Source: Megalonaias nervosa (Eukaryota > Mollusca > Bivalvia > Unionida > Unionidae). From it: a stretch of DNA of 64,000 nucleotides. Positions 24,985-37,300 of the stretch are shown here, one piece after another. The stretch is taken from positions 20,648-84,647 of the forward strand of contig JAECUM010012970.1 in assembly GCA_016617855.1 (NCBI GenBank), written 5' to 3'. The number at the start of each line of letters is the position of its first letter. The stretch's first letter is position 1. Under the pieces are notes generated by a model. It had not been told where the DNA came from and ran no database searches. It saw nothing but the letters and a program-made list of their open reading frames with translations. The position numbers and the translations under genes are program-made.

Positions 24985-25395
24985 TCATTTATTATTATTA
25001 TTGAAATGTAAAAATGGTTACTCTTAAACCACAAATCAGTTGTTTTTCTCAATATTTTCTCTTTGTGTACTTATGTATTGCAGATCATTTTGCAGGGCAA
25101 TGTACTTGATGAATTTGTTTTACTTTATATTCCTTATTCATTACTGCTTTTTTTAGGTATCACATTCAATCCCATAAAGGACTTTAAAATCCCTGTTTAA
25201 CAAAACTATTCAATCCAACACAGTGGAGGGGTGGCAGTGACTCGTATTAGAATCCAAAACACCTTTGTACATTTAAACTCATTGTGAACTTAGCTTACAT
25301 TGACAGAAGTGTGACTGTTATGGTGAAGGACTTTATGTATATTCTACCATTATCTGATCTGTACTTTACCTATGGTGGAGTAGTCCTGAGTATGA
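24985..25395. repeat. Duplicated segment, unit 1
   Basis: About 400 bp that recurs, diverged, at 25755-26145. Shared blocks include 'aaaccacaa..tcagttgttt', 'cataaaggacttt', 'ggcagtgactc', 'ttacattgacagaagtg' and 'actgttatggtga'. No coding signal. Confidence 0.75.
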
Positions 25396-25560
25396 CAGGG
25401 TCAATGTTGAAATGTTTCAGGGATGGCTTCAAGCAGCCCCTGAAGCATTCCTTTGGACCACTCTCCTTCCTTCAGCTTGCGATAGAAAATCTTCTTTGGT
25501 AATCACTTGTCTGACATCCTGCTGACATGGCCTGCCCATCTTAAAGGCAATTTCATCAGC
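25396..25560 (-). pseudogene. LINE C-terminal fragment
   Basis: In mixed minus-strand frames it reads like the C-terminal tail of invertebrate endonuclease-RT LINEs (MGRPCQQDVRQVITKEDFLS then AEGRRVVQRNASGAA), the W-GH-x-RM region followed by a short Lys-rich end. It sits between the two copies of a duplicated segment. A related fragment is at 51270-51450. Confidence 0.45.
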
Positions 25561-25580
25561 AGGGTGTAAGCAAAGTAAAG

Positions 25581-25621
25581 GTGTATGTGTATGTATGTAT
25601 GTATGTATGTATGTATGTATG

Positions 25622-25674
<53 letters not shown>
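25581..25674. repeat. (GTAT)n / (AT)n microsatellite
   Basis: About 10 GTAT units then about 22 AT units. Confidence 0.97.
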
Positions 25675-25676
<2 letters not shown>

Positions 25677-25754
25677 TCTCACCCTTTTGACCTTTAAATA
25701 AGTGCATGACTAGAGTGCACACTATCTGCAAAACCAGAAACTGTTTCAAATGTC

Positions 25755-26145
25755 ATTAATTCAGAAAACTGCTACTGTTAAACCACAATTCAGTTGTTTA
25801 ACTAAACATTTCATTGTTGTGAATGTATGGATAGCAGATGCATTCAGCAGGGCATCATACTTCATGATTTTGTTTTAGTTTATATTTCTGATTCTTTGTT
25901 ATTTTTATTTTCAGTTTATCATATTTATCATATCACATAAAGGACTTTGGAAACTATTTTTTAACTGAATTATTCAAGCCACCTTAGCACAGGCCTGGCA
26001 GTGACTCTTGTACATTAGAATCTAAAACCATTTTGTCTGTTTAGACTCATTCTGACCTTGGCTTACGTTGACAGAAGTGCAACTGTTATGGTGAGGGATT
26101 CTATGCATATTCTTAACTGGTCTATACCTTATCTATAACGAGTCC
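25755..26145. repeat. Duplicated segment, unit 2
   Basis: Diverged copy of 24985-25395 in the same orientation. A LINE fragment and a microsatellite lie between the copies. Confidence 0.75.
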
Positions 26146-26421
26146 AGTGAATGGTTTGATTTCTCTTTACTAATTACATTTAAAAGAAAATGGATGCTTT
26201 GTATGAATGTTTGCATGAAAAACTGTTGTTTATCAGTATCATATTTAATAATTTTGGTATCTTATAAAAATTATCATCTTCGGGAAGAAATAAAATTGTC
26301 TCTTTAATAGATTTTTAATACCTTGTACTCTGATGAACTCTGTTATTAAAAATACATGTACTATGGATCACCCATTGTCAGCTCCATACAAAACCCCCAA
26401 ATTTTAATAGCTTTATTTTTC

Positions 26422-26691
26422 TGAGTGTGTGTGATTTGGATATCGCTATGATGTCTGCAGCGTGGCAGTTTATAGTGATGTCTAGCACTAGGGCATCATG
26501 CCACAGACATCTAGCATCACATCCCACCCAGTCACATTATCCAGACACCAGGCCGACCAGTCCTAGCACTAACCTCTTAATGCTGAGTGCCAAGCGAGGC
26601 AGCTGCCAGGACCATTTATTTAAGTCTTTGGTATGACTTGGCCGGGGTTCATACCCACGACCTCCTGCATCTGATGCAGATGCTCTAACTA
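26422..26691 (-). mobile_element. tRNA-headed SINE, family A, 5'-truncated
   Basis: Same core as the copy at 12086. Target-site duplications ctttatttttc at 26411-26421 and 26692-26702 fix both ends and show that the first part of the tRNA head was never copied. An inner stretch of about 45 bp is also missing. Confidence 0.88.
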
Positions 26692-26717
26692 CTTTATTTT
26701 TCAAATTATACTGAGGT

Positions 26718-26754
<37 letters not shown>
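26718..26754. repeat. (ATA)n microsatellite
   Basis: About 12 trinucleotide units. Confidence 0.95.
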
Positions 26755-26755
<1 letters not shown>

Positions 26756-26759
26756 GCTG

Positions 26760-29268
26760 TAATATGGATTGACTGTTATTTGCAATTTTTCTTTTCCCAT
26801 TCATTATGTATTTACATAACAACCATTCCTTCTACAGTAGCAGTTTATATTTTCTGAAACATTTGAAGACAGTTGGAATAATAAATTAATAGAGTAGATG
26901 GAACATTATCTTCTAGCTAGTGTCTGTTGCTTATAGTTGTGACAGCAGTATAATTAGTATCAAAAGTTAAAATAACAGTCCTGTCAATATATATAAGTTA
27001 AAATATATGCAAATTTGTATTGTCACAAGCTGTTTGACAGAAGGTTTACTTAGTCTGCCAATTACTTAAAGATATTTTGGCACTTATTGATATTATCTGA
27101 AATCTTTTCATAATTTTATAATTGATAGTCATAATAGTTTTTAAAAATTCTCAAAAATTGACAATAACTTTATCCACATGCATTTTTAAACCAGGTGGGA
27201 TTTATGTCTTGCTGCCTCTGTGTTTGTCTGTCCATCCATTTGTAGTATATCTTCTACACCACTGCAGATACAGACTTGAAACACTGAGGTATGTTTGGGT
27301 GTGTGTGTGTCTTTATATGAACCCAATGGTTTTAAAATGGTATTATGACCCTTGGGTTGGATCAGGGGTAGGGGATAGTTTTTTTTTTTCTTCTCAAATC
27401 TGAGTACTTTCAGAATTGTAGGCGAGATCTGAAAGTTGGTTTGTGTAAATGTCATGCCCAGGGCCATAGCATATATAATGTGACTTTTGGATTACACTCT
27501 TTGGTCTTGACTCAGGATTGAGTGCTGTGGGGATGCTGCCCTCAGGTCACAACTTGGAAATTTTAATTATGACTCTTGGGATGGGACCAATGTCTCAGGA
27601 TAGTTATTTTTTCTTCCAAAAATCTAAATATCTTAAGTACTGTAGGTGATCTTAAAGCTGGTTTGCATCTCTTTAAGGTCATGGCTATACCATATGTACT
27701 GGGGTTTTGGGATAGAATGCTCAGGTCTTGCCCCAGGGTCATGACTTGGAAATTGTTGAGATCCCCACTCAGTAACCATATATAAGTTTGAAGGAGATCA
27801 GACATAACCAGATATATCAGTATATCCAGTACAGACCACAAGTCATGTCCCTGGGTCATGGACTTGACCCCAGGTTATAGCATGGAAACAGTTGAAATCC
27901 CCACCTTCTAACCATATATTGGTTGAAAGACATGAGAGGAATTCAGACATATTTCCAGTACAGACCGTGGGGAAGGGGACTAGCTCACGGATCATAAATT
28001 GGAAAGTTTTGTCATCCCCAGCCAACAACTATGTATAAATAAAGGTTCTCAGGCTTTTTGCACCCACAGTGATATGCAATGCCATGCCATTACTTGTTTT
28101 ATATTTTGGTATCTCACTTTGGATTATACTGAACTTGATGCTTACCAAAGCACTCCTTCAGTGTAAAAATTGTACAAGTGACACTGCCCGCATGCTTCTT
28201 GAAGAAAACATGGAATCAATGTGCAGATACAATTTTTTTTCTACAAACTCTTCCAATATTATTCTTTTTGGAAGTGTTTACTGAAATCAACCGAATCAGA
28301 ACTAGTGGGCATGATGCTGTCCTTTCTTAAAGGTCAAGGTCACATGTATTTTTTGTATGCTATTTGTAAACAAACAGAATTATTCATAGAAAAATTGGTA
28401 AATATTTAGAGATATGTAAGATGAGGATGTCAAACTTACCACTTTCATGATTCTCATTTGTTTGTAACTATAACGCAGAAACTTTTAAACAAAGTAATAG
28501 AGATAAAACTTGGTATTGACATCATGACTTGATGTTGTGACTAAGCACTTTTATGGACTTACTGGTATCTGTAAGGCCAGGCCACATGCCAATATCATTT
28601 TTGGTGTGTCCAAACTGTTACCCAGAAGTTACATTGTTATTGATAATGGAATGTAATTTTTTACCCTGTATTATCTTGTACCTATCATATGTATCAATAA
28701 CAACAAGGTCAGTCTTATGTGATGCTTACTCATTTTGCATTAGGACTGTAACACTAAAGCAAATGAAATCAGTGTAATTAAACTTATGTTTAAATCATAA
28801 CTTTAGAATATTTAATTGTTTCCTTGGTATTTTCATCATGGTTAAGATCAACATTACCAGTCTTTTTGTCAGGGTTGTAGCTCAGAAAATCTCAAGGATA
28901 GTAACAGTAAAACAACACTTTGTATATTCATGCATCATGACCAAATGTCAAGTCACATAACAATTTTATGATCCAGTTTTCAAGATCAGGTTCATTTTTC
29001 ATGGTTGCGTTTTAGTTCAAAAACTTCTGAAATAATGAAATATTTTGGATGGTGTGTCTTGTACCACTATTTTAAGATCACATCTGAAAACTGAACATTT
29101 GAGTCATCTCAAAGTTATTTACTTGTAACGTCTTGGCTCTTACTTTTAAAGCCATTAAAAAAACATTTGACAGTTTTACATCATTGACTTTTAAAATCTG
29201 ATGGTTATGGTCTAATGCCAATATACATATTTTTCTTGACCACTAAAAACACATAGAGCAATGATGAC
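26760..29268. other. Repeat-derived DNA, no gene
   Basis: Between 27200 and 28030 similar blocks recur about every 140 bp ('gtcatgacttggaaattgtt', 'gagatccccac', 'accatatataagtttgaagg'), a style of degenerate tandem repeat. The rest is AT-rich with no recognisable exon. Confidence 0.45.
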
Positions 29269-29282
29269 CTGGCTGTGCTTCT

Positions 29283-29504
29283 AATAGCTGCCTCGCTTGG
29301 CACTCAGCATTAAGAGGTTAGTGTTAGGACTGGTTGGCCTGGTGTCAGGATAATGTGACTGGGTAGGACATCATGCTACATGTCTGCGGCATGATGCCCC
29401 AGTGATAAACATCACTATAAACTGTCAAACTGCAGACATTGTAGTGACATGACTGAAAAATTGCTAAAGCTACGTTAAAAATCTAAATCACACACACACA
29501 CACA
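29283..29504 (+). mobile_element. tRNA-headed SINE, family A, 5'-truncated
   Basis: Plus-strand copy beginning inside the core (agctgcctcgcttggcactc) and ending in (CA)n. Perfect 14-bp target-site duplications CTGGCTGTGCTTCT flank it at 29269-29282 and 29505-29518. The tRNA head is absent, as expected from incomplete reverse transcription. Confidence 0.93.
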
Positions 29505-29518
29505 CTGGCTGTGCTTCT

Positions 29519-30470
29519 TTTAACACTTTTATGATTATCATAAAAGATAAAACAACCTTTCAATTTGTGCAGGTAAGGAAAGAAATACAGGAAGTCCTAG
29601 CATGTCAGTGTACAGTATTTACACCTACAGTAATATTACCCTAAAGTATCAGTTGAATGCAGCCGTTGATGTAGAAGACATGTGATTCCCCTCCCCCACA
29701 AAAAAAATGGTAGAGGGTGGGGCAAAACACTGTTACTGAAGCAGAAAGGTGATTACTATACATGATCAATACTTTTGCAGGTGAGACACAAATCACTGTT
29801 AGGAAAATAATACATATATCATGCCTATTGCTTGCACTTAAGACAAACCAATTTCTCTGCCTCACTTATTTTCACAGGTAAGACACTCAATGACTCAGTT
29901 ATTATCTTTTATTTTTTTTATTCTCTCCAGGGTTAAAGTAAATACATGACATGCAAAATTACAGTGACAAGTCATTAAAAATTAAAATAGTATGCCTGCC
30001 ATTACATTTGAACTTCAATTCATGAATGAACATGCCAACATAAAAGATTTACCTCCCAATATGCAGTGTAATGCAAAAAGCCACCAGAATGGGTCACTGT
30101 GGTTATAAGTAATTCCATTTAAGGAACACAAAATGTACAGATACAATACCATTCTGCCAAAGATGTGCATGCTGAAATTAATTTCCTAAACAACTGCATT
30201 CTCTGTATAAGAACTTCAATACAGTCAAGCCTGCATTACTGTTACCTGCTAGTTTTCAGACTGATTCATTTTGCTGTGTTATTTACCTGTATTCTGTGAA
30301 CAACTTTCTAATCCAACCCACAACCAATATTGTAGACCTTTACTCAAGATGCAATCTTTGTAGCAACCAACACTTGGTAAAGAGCATACATCTACCACAT
30401 ATTTTGTAAAATTCATAAGTTTTTAATATTCATTTGCCAATAACTGATGAAATTACTACTAGTTATCAAA
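29519..30470. other. Intergenic, nothing recognised
   Basis: AT-rich with no supported frame or repeat structure. Confidence 0.45.
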
Positions 30471-31647
30471 CAGAGATGCTGCCAGGATAATATGTGAAGT
30501 GAGGGGGAATGAATCTTCCCCTTTTCACTAAAGGGGGAAATAGAACAAAAAGCAGCATGTGTGTTTGTATGTGTGAGAGAGTACATAGTTCAACATTTAC
30601 CTAAAACTTAAACATCTATCTCTCTTTCTAGTATATGTCTGTCATCTGATGTCTACTCATGAGCTTACAAAACCAGTTACCTGTCAAGTTCATTACCTGT
30701 CCAGGTGTTATTTGTTTAGAATATTAAGAAATATATCCCTACTCATTTCATTTTGTTGAAGTATGGGGTTGATATCACATATTCAGCAAACTCAGATTTA
30801 TGTGCCAAACCCACAGCTATACCAATGCAAAAAAAAAACATTTTCACTTTGTCAAGTGTAACAGGCTTCCCCTTTCTCATATGGATGTTATCAATAAGTC
30901 TTCTCCATGTATTCTCTCACTGCATAAAGATGCTTTTGATCTATGATTAAATACAAGAAATCCTCATCAATAAAGTCTTAAATGATCTATAAGCTTGATA
31001 TTCTCTACTGCTACATTTAATTTTGAAATACCAATGAATAAGTGGTTGACCGGCATGCCATCTGTTTTTGTCCATTCAGTATATGCATCGGACTTATATT
31101 CAACATTGTTTTCAGGTTCAAAATCACTCCCTGGTATTTCTAGTAACATTTCCCCAGCTCCAATAATCTGATATACTTCCATATGTTCAAAGTCATCATC
31201 TCTATCATCTGCAAGTATTTGCTGAATGAAATTGCCATCCGAAGATGAACTATGTTGGGAGTTGGCAATTTTGGAGGTTTCCTAGGTAGCCCGTATTTTA
31301 AACAAGAACTATGATATTAAATGCAAGGTAAATCTATGACAGAATGAACCAATCAATTTTAGTTAACAACCATTCATATCAAGCTTGAGTACCCCCTTAT
31401 GTAAACAGTTGCCTACATGAAAAATGACATGTCACGACAAGTGCTGTGAGACCTCTACCGGCAACACTCATGTTGCAAAAGCACTTTAAGGGTGAACAGT
31501 TAAATAAATCTTGTACAATGCCCAGAGTAAAATTTGTATATGCAAAACTAATCTGCTGGAGTTCTCACATATCACTACCTTCCAAATGCATGAGTTTGTA
31601 ACATTTTTGTGTGATTTGCAAACTCGTGCTTCCTGGCAGCATCTCAG
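30471..31647 (-). mobile_element. hAT-family DNA transposon relic, copy 1
   Basis: Inverted ends CAGAGATGCTGCCAGGA and (reverse complement of the right end) CTGAGATGCTGCCAGGA. A minus-strand frame (about 31182 to 30967) shares protein sequence with copy 2: YQIIGAGEML, IPGSDFEPE, MPVNHLF. About 1.18 kb, no intact transposase. The family is assigned from copy 2, which retains a hAT dimerisation domain. No clear 8-bp duplication is left. Confidence 0.7.
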
Positions 31648-33905
31648 ATAAAGTTTATTGAGTTACGACTAATTATATCCCAAATGCTCCACTGTACAAG
31701 TTGTCTGTAACCTAAAATTTATTTACATTAATAATTGTTACCAACACTAGCTGATAAACAGACTACTGTCCAACTTGTAGTTTTGTAAACTGTACTAAAA
31801 TGCTATAAGAAATCATAATGGAGAAGTTGGTGCTGTTATGGTTTGCACAGTACCAAAGAGTAGTATTTTGAAGAGTTTTCAAGGACTTCCAAATGATTTC
31901 AAGTAGTACATTTTCTTTTGAAGCTTCCTCCATATATTAGTTTTTGGGGGTTGGTGGACTACCCCCTCTAGTGTAGTGCCGTTTGATCCATAATTCTAAA
32001 TTTAACAAGTAATGTATTTGATTCAGTTTCAACTTTCTGTATTCCCGAGACAGATAAATTCAAGAATCTTTAGTAAAATTTAATAAATTTTGTAATAAAT
32101 TCAAGGATAAAACAAACTTTTTCAAACTTCAAGGAGTTTTCAAGGCTACCCTTCAAATTCAAGTATTTTTAAAGGTTATGTAAACCAAGGCTGTTTGCAG
32201 TTGCTTGATTCAATATTTATAAAGAAGCAGTGGACAGCATGCAGAAGTTGCAATGAAGAATTTTTATATTGGTATCAACTCAAAGATTTGCAAGTATAAG
32301 AAGACTAGCAGTTTAAACAAACAGGAAGTTAACACATGGAAATGCAAATTTATGACTCCAAATGGTTTCCAACAGAATTCTGTGATATATTGGCTTTAAT
32401 TACTTACCTTAATAGAAAAAGTATATATTTGACAGTTTGTGGCAGTTCATCTTAAGATTTTCAAGTCACACATACCTGCGACCCAGGGAAGGTGCTTTTA
32501 ATGTGGGGTACTCACTCATAGATGCAGTTTGAATCTTCTTATCATGTTAATATTAAGTCTCTGAAATCAAAGTACCCTGGCATATATTTTAACAAAACTG
32601 CCTTCTCTGGGTACTATGTATGTTTAAATGGAACAGCCCTAAGTCATTTTCGCAGCCACCTCTAGGAATTTAGAAAATTGGTTTCTAGAGAAATCTGCTT
32701 GCTTTATAGGTTATTGCTATAAAAATTTTCTTTACAGGACCCTGAGAATGTGGCCTTTTAAAGCTTGCTAAAGGCAACCCTCAAAGTAGGTTTGATGGCA
32801 ATATAAATTCTTTTGAAGGTAAATAGTGGACATTTTCTATAGTTTTTGGAAACCTATCTTGACTTACAATCATTTTTGCAACTGTTTCGCCAGCAGAAAA
32901 AATTCTGTTAGTAAAAAAATGTCCTGACACTATTTTGTGTTAACAGAACAGTAATACTGGTATTAAATTTTAAAGAGTGATAATAATAACAAAAATCTAC
33001 TGATCTAGTAGTCTCTGAAAGTAACTATAAGTATACATGATGTAAAATTTGTAAATTTTCACTGCAGTTGTGCTCATAGGAATGTCAGAAGGATAGAAAG
33101 TTTAGCTTTCCCAAAAAAGAAAGTGTTTAAAAGAACTGAAACATTAATAAAATCCTTGATAAAGAGTAACAAATCCAATTAGTGTTTCTACATCGTAATG
33201 AAAATGATGTTGAAAAAATCTCTGAGTACTTCACATTATGATCCTGATCTTCATTTGAAGAGAAAAGAAATATTTTTGTAGTCCATCATTTTTTCCAACA
33301 TATAAAAGTAAGCCGACTTTGTTCTATACCTAACCAGAACAAGCTAGAAATGACAATTCTGCAAGAGCTAACTTGTATTAGCACAGATCATAAATAAATG
33401 ATCCATACACGTTTTACAAAACAAAAATGTGTCAATTCACTGGTGATATTTTGTCAGATTGCATATTCTGCTGGACAGTGAAACTTATGACATTTTTTTA
33501 GCAAAAGTATTTACAAATGGCATTGCAAATATAAGGCATATAGCAAAATACAGACAATACCCAGATTATTAGTATCCTATTGAGATAATACTCAATGGTG
33601 TACAGTATTTCATAACTTCTGGACCCAAAGAAAAACATTGTAAGCAAAATTTCATTTATCAAACAATATTCAGGTTATCATTTTCCAAGACATTTCCAAG
33701 ACATTATCATCATGAATTTTGATGTTTCAATGACTATTTTAACAGTAAATTTTCACAGTCTTTATACCATTACAAAGGGTATAGCTATGGGGCAAAAGAT
33801 GTCTTACCACATATGTGACCAATTACAATGATAGTCAAATTTAGACTGGGAGCTCCAAGCATGATGTTGCAATGTCAAGAATGGCTCTGAGGTCTCAATA
33901 TTTGG
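31648..33905. other. 3' flank of PUM3, nothing recognised
   Basis: AT-rich sequence without a supported exon; all frames short. Confidence 0.5.
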
Positions 33906-34011
33906 ACTAAATAGGTTTATTTATTAAATACTGACAATTAATAACCTACCATGTTAAATAAGAGACCATGTCATAAATACAAGTATAAACATAAAAACAA
34001 GGAATTACATA

Positions 34012-34021
34012 TTTATTTATT
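34012..34021 (-). terminator. Candidate PUM3 polyadenylation signal
   Basis: Two overlapping AATAAA hexamers on the minus strand about 240 bases past the PUM3 stop. Another lies near 33912. Confidence 0.4.
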
Positions 34022-34258
34022 TGCTGCCTCAGAATTATTAGCAAAGCCCCAGCTGGTTGTCATGCTTTGAAACAAGAAAGAACTTAAAACTCGCTGGAAT
34101 AATACACTTATCCATCACACTTATCCAATGATGCAGCTTCATCACATCAAAGTATGTATACAAGATATCACATGCCATTTAATTAGGCTAACAGGTGATG
34201 ATCCTGGTTACAGTCTATACACTGAGAATAGGTTAATTTGCTGGGCTGAGGGAACACA

Positions 34259-34391
34259 TCATGTCAACAAGTCTAATTTCTGTAGCAGAACCTGGGCACC
34301 CTTAAATGTCATTTTCTTGAGGGATTTCCGAATGCCCATCAACTGAGACACCACCTGCTTTGTGATTTCTGTGTGTTCCAATTCCAGAAGG
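34259..34391 (-). CDS. PUM3: PUM3 last coding exon
   Basis: 44 codons including TGA (34259-34261), acceptor CTACAG. It encodes LLELEHTEITKQVVSQLMGI and MTFKGAQVLLQKLDLLT, matching the end of vertebrate PUM3 (GIEILLEKLST-like). Confidence 0.92.
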
Positions 34392-37300
34392 CTGTAGAGA
34401 AAGAATAAGCAGGTTTTAAAAAATATAAAAAAACAATTAAAAAAAATTGTCTAACTATGACACATAATAAGATTTGTGGTGCTTAAGTGCGTTAATCTTG
34501 TCCCTCTAACAGGTACATGTAGGTTTTGGACCATTATTTTTGCTTTGCATCTGATGCCTTAGGCGAAAAGGCTTTAGGATTTATCTCAAATAATTTTTTT
34601 CCTAGTGCTTTGTACCATGGTATTTTTTCACTGCACTGGTACAATGGTAGTTTCCGTCAGTAAGTAATGTACAGAAATTCCCTGAGTAATCTTGTTATGA
34701 ATTTAATTATATTAACAGCATGTTTTCATTTTTCATGACAAAATAATTCCAAAAATTACATTTTGTACTGACAAAACAGTTGTATTTGTCATAAATTAAT
34801 TTTGAATATTACAAATAAAATTATATTTATCTGATCCTTTAATGCAGTTAAAACTCGTTATAACACTATTCATTATAATGCGAATCCGCTTATAACGTGA
34901 TGGCAGCATGGCTCCCATATTTTAGTTACTGGTAACCTCTCTTTTTAACATCCTAAATACATGCTCTTGGAAAAGCACATTATTTGTATCCCTAGAAGAT
35001 TTTTAATCCCAGCACTGCATTTAATGTTGCCTTATCTTCCAAAATTTTCTAAACATATTGCAGTGTTATATTTGTTAACGAAAATAAAGAAAAGCTATCA
35101 AGTTCAGACAATTTAAAAGATTTCTGAATACAGTCAGCACTATTCAATGTCTGGAAGAAGTAACATATAGCTAGTTTGACATTTTCCAAGATGTTATTCT
35201 TTGGACCCTGAACATCACGTTATAACAGGTGTTGCCTGTAACATGTTTGACATGTGTAGCCAAATGAGATGTTCAGGCAAATATTCGGTCAAATGCAATT
35301 ATTTGAGAAATTTCAGATTGCAAAAAAAAAAAGGTAATTTGTCTAGTTATTTACTCTTGGTTTAATACATGTAATGTTAAGTACACATGTATTCCTTTGT
35401 AAGACTGCAAATCATCCTACGATTTTCTGGAGTGCAGTTGTTGTCTGTTTGAATTTTACTTAATTTCTTTAGTCCACTAAATATTTTCTTGTTTGTTGAG
35501 TGTGTTTATGTTTGCTGTCCCCATCCGATAGATATCTTGCCTTGGTGTTGGCATCCCACTCAAAGTTTCCCTGCCTATTATATCAACAATACAGCTAGCA
35601 AATTGAAGGCTTCAGTGTCAATATTTCCCATTTTAATCTGAAAGCTCTGACAGCTATAGTGTAAGCATAATCATCCCACTTCTGTTATAGTTTTTCGATC
35701 ACAATTTATACAACAATCAACAAACACACAGCACATTCATCTACTTTAAGGTACTGCCCATTTAAATTTTTAGGAGGGGGCAGCAGTTTTTTGGTGCTGA
35801 GATATTTTGTTCCGTTATCTCAAGATAAGTTTTTTTTCAAATAATATGATGAATACACTATGGTGTTATTTTGCTATAAAGCAGAGGAAGATATTTTTTC
35901 AGTTAATGACTGACAAATTTTTTTTTAAAAGTCCTGGTCCATGTAGGGCATGTAGAATATTAAATTGTTGGCCCCTAATATAATTGCAGTATACTGTGGT
36001 TCGTATCATGGTATGTTCAGAAATACCGCAGTATAAAATTTTTTGTGGTATCTAGCTCTAATTATTACCCATATAATCCTTATCGCTAATTATTGCCCAC
36101 ATAATCCTTATCTATAAATATTACCCATTTAAGCCTTTTCTCTAATTATTACCCATATAATCATTATCTCCAGTTATTACCCATATTATCTGTATCGCCA
36201 ATTATTACCCATTTAATCCTTATCTTTAATTTTTACCCATTTAAGCCTTTTCTCTAATTATTACCCATATAATCATTATCTCTAATTATTACCCATATAA
36301 TCATTATCTCTAATCATTACCCATATAATCCTTATTGCTAATTATTACCCATTAATGTGAATCTCCTGATTTGGTGGAGAACCTGTGGAATTATTTTGAC
36401 AGATGGGAAGACATTAGCATACAGACAACCCACTTCTGACTGAAAGTGTACACCACCCAGGCTCTCTGATTTGGCACTGGCGAGACATAAAGAGGGAGCA
36501 TGATGTTCATTCTCATACTGAATAAGTATTCTAATTGTCTCCCTCCACAAGTTTAAAAAGCACCTCTGCTACTGACTGTTGCTGGGACAATTTCACGAGG
36601 ACCACACAGGCATATCTGGACAGGCTGTCCACCAGGATATTCCTTTTGTTCAGAATATGGCAGACTGAGAGTGATCCCTGTCTGCGAATGCACATAGACG
36701 GAGGTTCTCAAGGACCATGTTGATGCATAAGTATGCTACTACAGACATCTTGTTCAAGGTGATTATAAAAATTATACCTTATGAGTCTGACATACCCTAG
36801 GAGGGCTACAAAACACTGCCCAACCTTCTACATTGTTTATATGAAGAGTCGCTTCTTCCTGAGACCAAAGTCCGTGAAGAACTATGCCCTTTGGCCCCAG
36901 GTGAGCGCTCCATCCTGAATTTGATGCATATGTGGAAAGAAAGGAGTTGGGTTCGGGGCTGTGAATCAGGATGCTGGTTGTAAACCAATCCTGATCAAGC
37001 CACCAGCTCAACTGTGAAAAATGATGGGATCCCAGAGGTTTTTTGGCTTTGTAAGGACCAACACCATTTTTCAGCACATCATCGACTATGCTTGGTGGCC
37101 AGTATATATTTTGGGGTAAGAACCAAGGAAGACTTCTGAAATAACCAATGACCCATGGAGAGCTACTAGCAAGCTTTCTCACATACCCATGTTGGTCAAG
37201 CTTAGACTCAATTTCACAATGACAGAGGTTACATATGTGAGTGACCCATTAAGGCGAGTGCTTTACACCACTCAGCTAACCAGGGTCCTTGTGTGCTTTC

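Noticed and set aside
36772..37182. 136-codon minus-strand frame as a single gene
   Set aside because: It is a chance fusion of SINE-derived codons with DIRS RNase H codons.
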